This document shows positions 6,459-7,309 of a stretch of DNA of 7,309 nt, piece by piece. The first letter of the stretch is position 1, and every line of letters begins with the position of its first letter. The notes beneath the pieces are model-generated. The model had not been told where the DNA came from. It searched no databases and saw nothing but the letters and a program-made list of their open reading frames with translations. The DNA lies in NCBI GenBank assembly GCA_945860255.1, contig CAMAQI010000119.1, positions 1 to 7,309 on the forward strand. The letters are read 5' to 3'. The translations under genes and the position numbers were made by a program. Source of the stretch: Methylacidiphilum caldifontis (lineage in GTDB: Bacteria; Verrucomicrobiota; Verrucomicrobiia; Methylacidiphilales; CAMAQI01).

Positions 6459-7309
6459 CTAGATCCCGAGAATCAAACTGACGTTAGAACCGCCAAAGCC
6501 ACTGGAGTTACTCATGGCGATCTTCGGTCGATCGCCAATGGGGGCGGTCACAATCGGAATCCCTTCGCACTCTGGATCCAACTCCGTGATTTTAGCGGAA
6601 ACCGGGGTAAATCCCTCCTTAAGAGCGAGACAGCAGATCGCCGCTTCAAGCGCTCCAGCTAACGAGAGTCCATGCCCGGTCAAGCTCTTGGTACTGCTCA
6701 CCCACGGTTTTTTCGTCGGAAAAACAGCTTTGATCGCACGCAGCTCTGCGATATCCCCAGCACTGGTCGCGGTCGCATGGGCATTCAGATAATCGATCTG
6801 CTCCGCAGTCACTCTCGCATCTAGAAAGGCATTTTGCATCGAACGAACAAGTCCCTCTCCGTCTGGATGAGGAGCCATCACATTAAATCCGTCAGAGGAC
6901 TCTCCCCAACCTAAGATTTCGGCATAAATCGTTGCCCCGCGTTTAACGGCACTCTCTTTCTCCTCTAAAACTAAGACCGTTGCCCCTCCCGTACCCACAA
7001 ATCCATTTCGATTTTTATCGAAGGCACAGGGAAACTTCTCCGGATCGGTCGCTGGACTTAGGGCGCGTACCGGGACAAACGGTAAAAAGGTATGTCCATC
7101 ACAATCCTCCGCTCCAACGGCGAAGACCCGATCTTGCCGATTGAGTCGAATGGCATCAACCGCATGACCGATGGCATGAGCGGAAGAGGCGCAGGCACTC
7201 ACATAGCCGACCGACCCCCCTTTAATTTTAAAACAGGTCGCCAAGTTAAAATTTAAGGTTCCTGCAATGCCAGAAACAATTCCCATTGGATTAATCCGTG
7301 CGGCTCCCC
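6459..7309 (-). CDS. fabB: 3-ketoacyl-ACP synthase, FabB (KAS I)-like, N-terminus cut by window edge
   Basis: Condenses malonyl-ACP with acyl-ACP in type II fatty-acid elongation. The visible part (283 complete codons) covers the C-terminal two thirds of a thiolase-fold KAS. Numbering from Met at 7286, the active-site cysteine is C32 in VSACASSAHAIG, the two histidines are H170 (NAHATATSAGD) and H205 (KSLTGHGLS), the conserved lysine is K200, and the Gly-rich end is SGFGGSN. The His-Lys-His spacing (30 and 35 residues) equals E. coli FabB, as do the TCFKIKG, SSAHAIGHAV and IPIVTAPI-like segments, so FabB fits better than FabF. The NAHGTST loop reads NAHATAT here, keeping both threonines. The frame stays open upstream of 7286 (AARINP before the Met), so that Met is internal, with roughly 120-130 residues missing. 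FabF-type or specialised KAS annotation cannot be excluded. The downstream gene is yebC, 67 nt away. Confidence 0.93.
   Translation of the reverse strand, partial: GAARINPMGIVSGIAGTLNFNLATCFKIKGGSVGYVSACASSAHAIGHAVDAIRLNRQDRVFAVGAEDCDGHTFLPFVPVRALSPATDPEKFPCAFDKNRNGFVGTGGATVLVLEEKESAVKRGATIYAEILGWGESSDGFNVMAPHPDGEGLVRSMQNAFLDARVTAEQIDYLNAHATATSAGDIAELRAIKAVFPTKKPWVSSTKSLTGHGLSLAGALEAAICCLALKEGFTPVSAKITELDPECEGIPIVTAPIGDRPKIAMSNSSGFGGSNVSLILGI

Noticed and set aside
1..7309. New defence, mobile or biosynthetic system
   Set aside because: All six genes fall in housekeeping or structural families; there are no integrase, transposase, toxin, nuclease, direct-repeat array or attachment-site signals.

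Overview
This looks like a bacterial chromosome segment of moderate G+C content (mid-40s percent by eye). It carries six protein-coding genes and no RNA gene, insertion sequence or CRISPR array. The most likely source is the Verrucomicrobiota/PVC group. That inference rests on the unusual YebC N-terminus (MGRQWLHAKR rather than MAGHSKW) and on a secreted coiled-coil/TPR protein of a style I associate with that group. It comes from memory of families, not from a search.

Left part, + strand: an ammonium channel gene (amt/amtB family, 2-1354) whose reading frame is open to the window edge through a run of ten C. It is followed 45 nt later by a small membrane-anchored lytic transglycosylase of the Slt/MltE type (1400-2026). 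Right part, - strand, in transcription order: a 3-ketoacyl-ACP synthase of FabB/KAS I type (cut by the right edge, 7309-6459), a YebC/TACO1-family translation factor (6391-5660), cofactor-independent phosphoglycerate mutase gpmI (5636-4089), and a 623-residue exported protein with a proline-rich linker, coiled coils and C-terminal TPRs (3947-2076). The two halves converge at a short intergenic stretch (2027-2075) containing a candidate hairpin.

The fabB-yebC-gpmI genes are closely spaced (67 and 23 nt) and could be co-transcribed. The TPR gene is separated from gpmI by 141 nt and appears to have its own promoter. A -35/-10 pair, a perfect 10-bp palindrome at the predicted transcription start and a ribosome-binding site together favour a start at 3947 over two upstream candidates. 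No intergenic stretch exceeds 300 bases.

Functionally the window is mostly housekeeping: nitrogen uptake, cell-wall turnover, lipid synthesis, translation assistance and glycolysis. I found no convincing new multi-gene system. The points most worth a second look are the homopolymer tract at the amt 5' end, the control region and unknown role of the TPR protein, and a marked excess of the tetranucleotide GATC.
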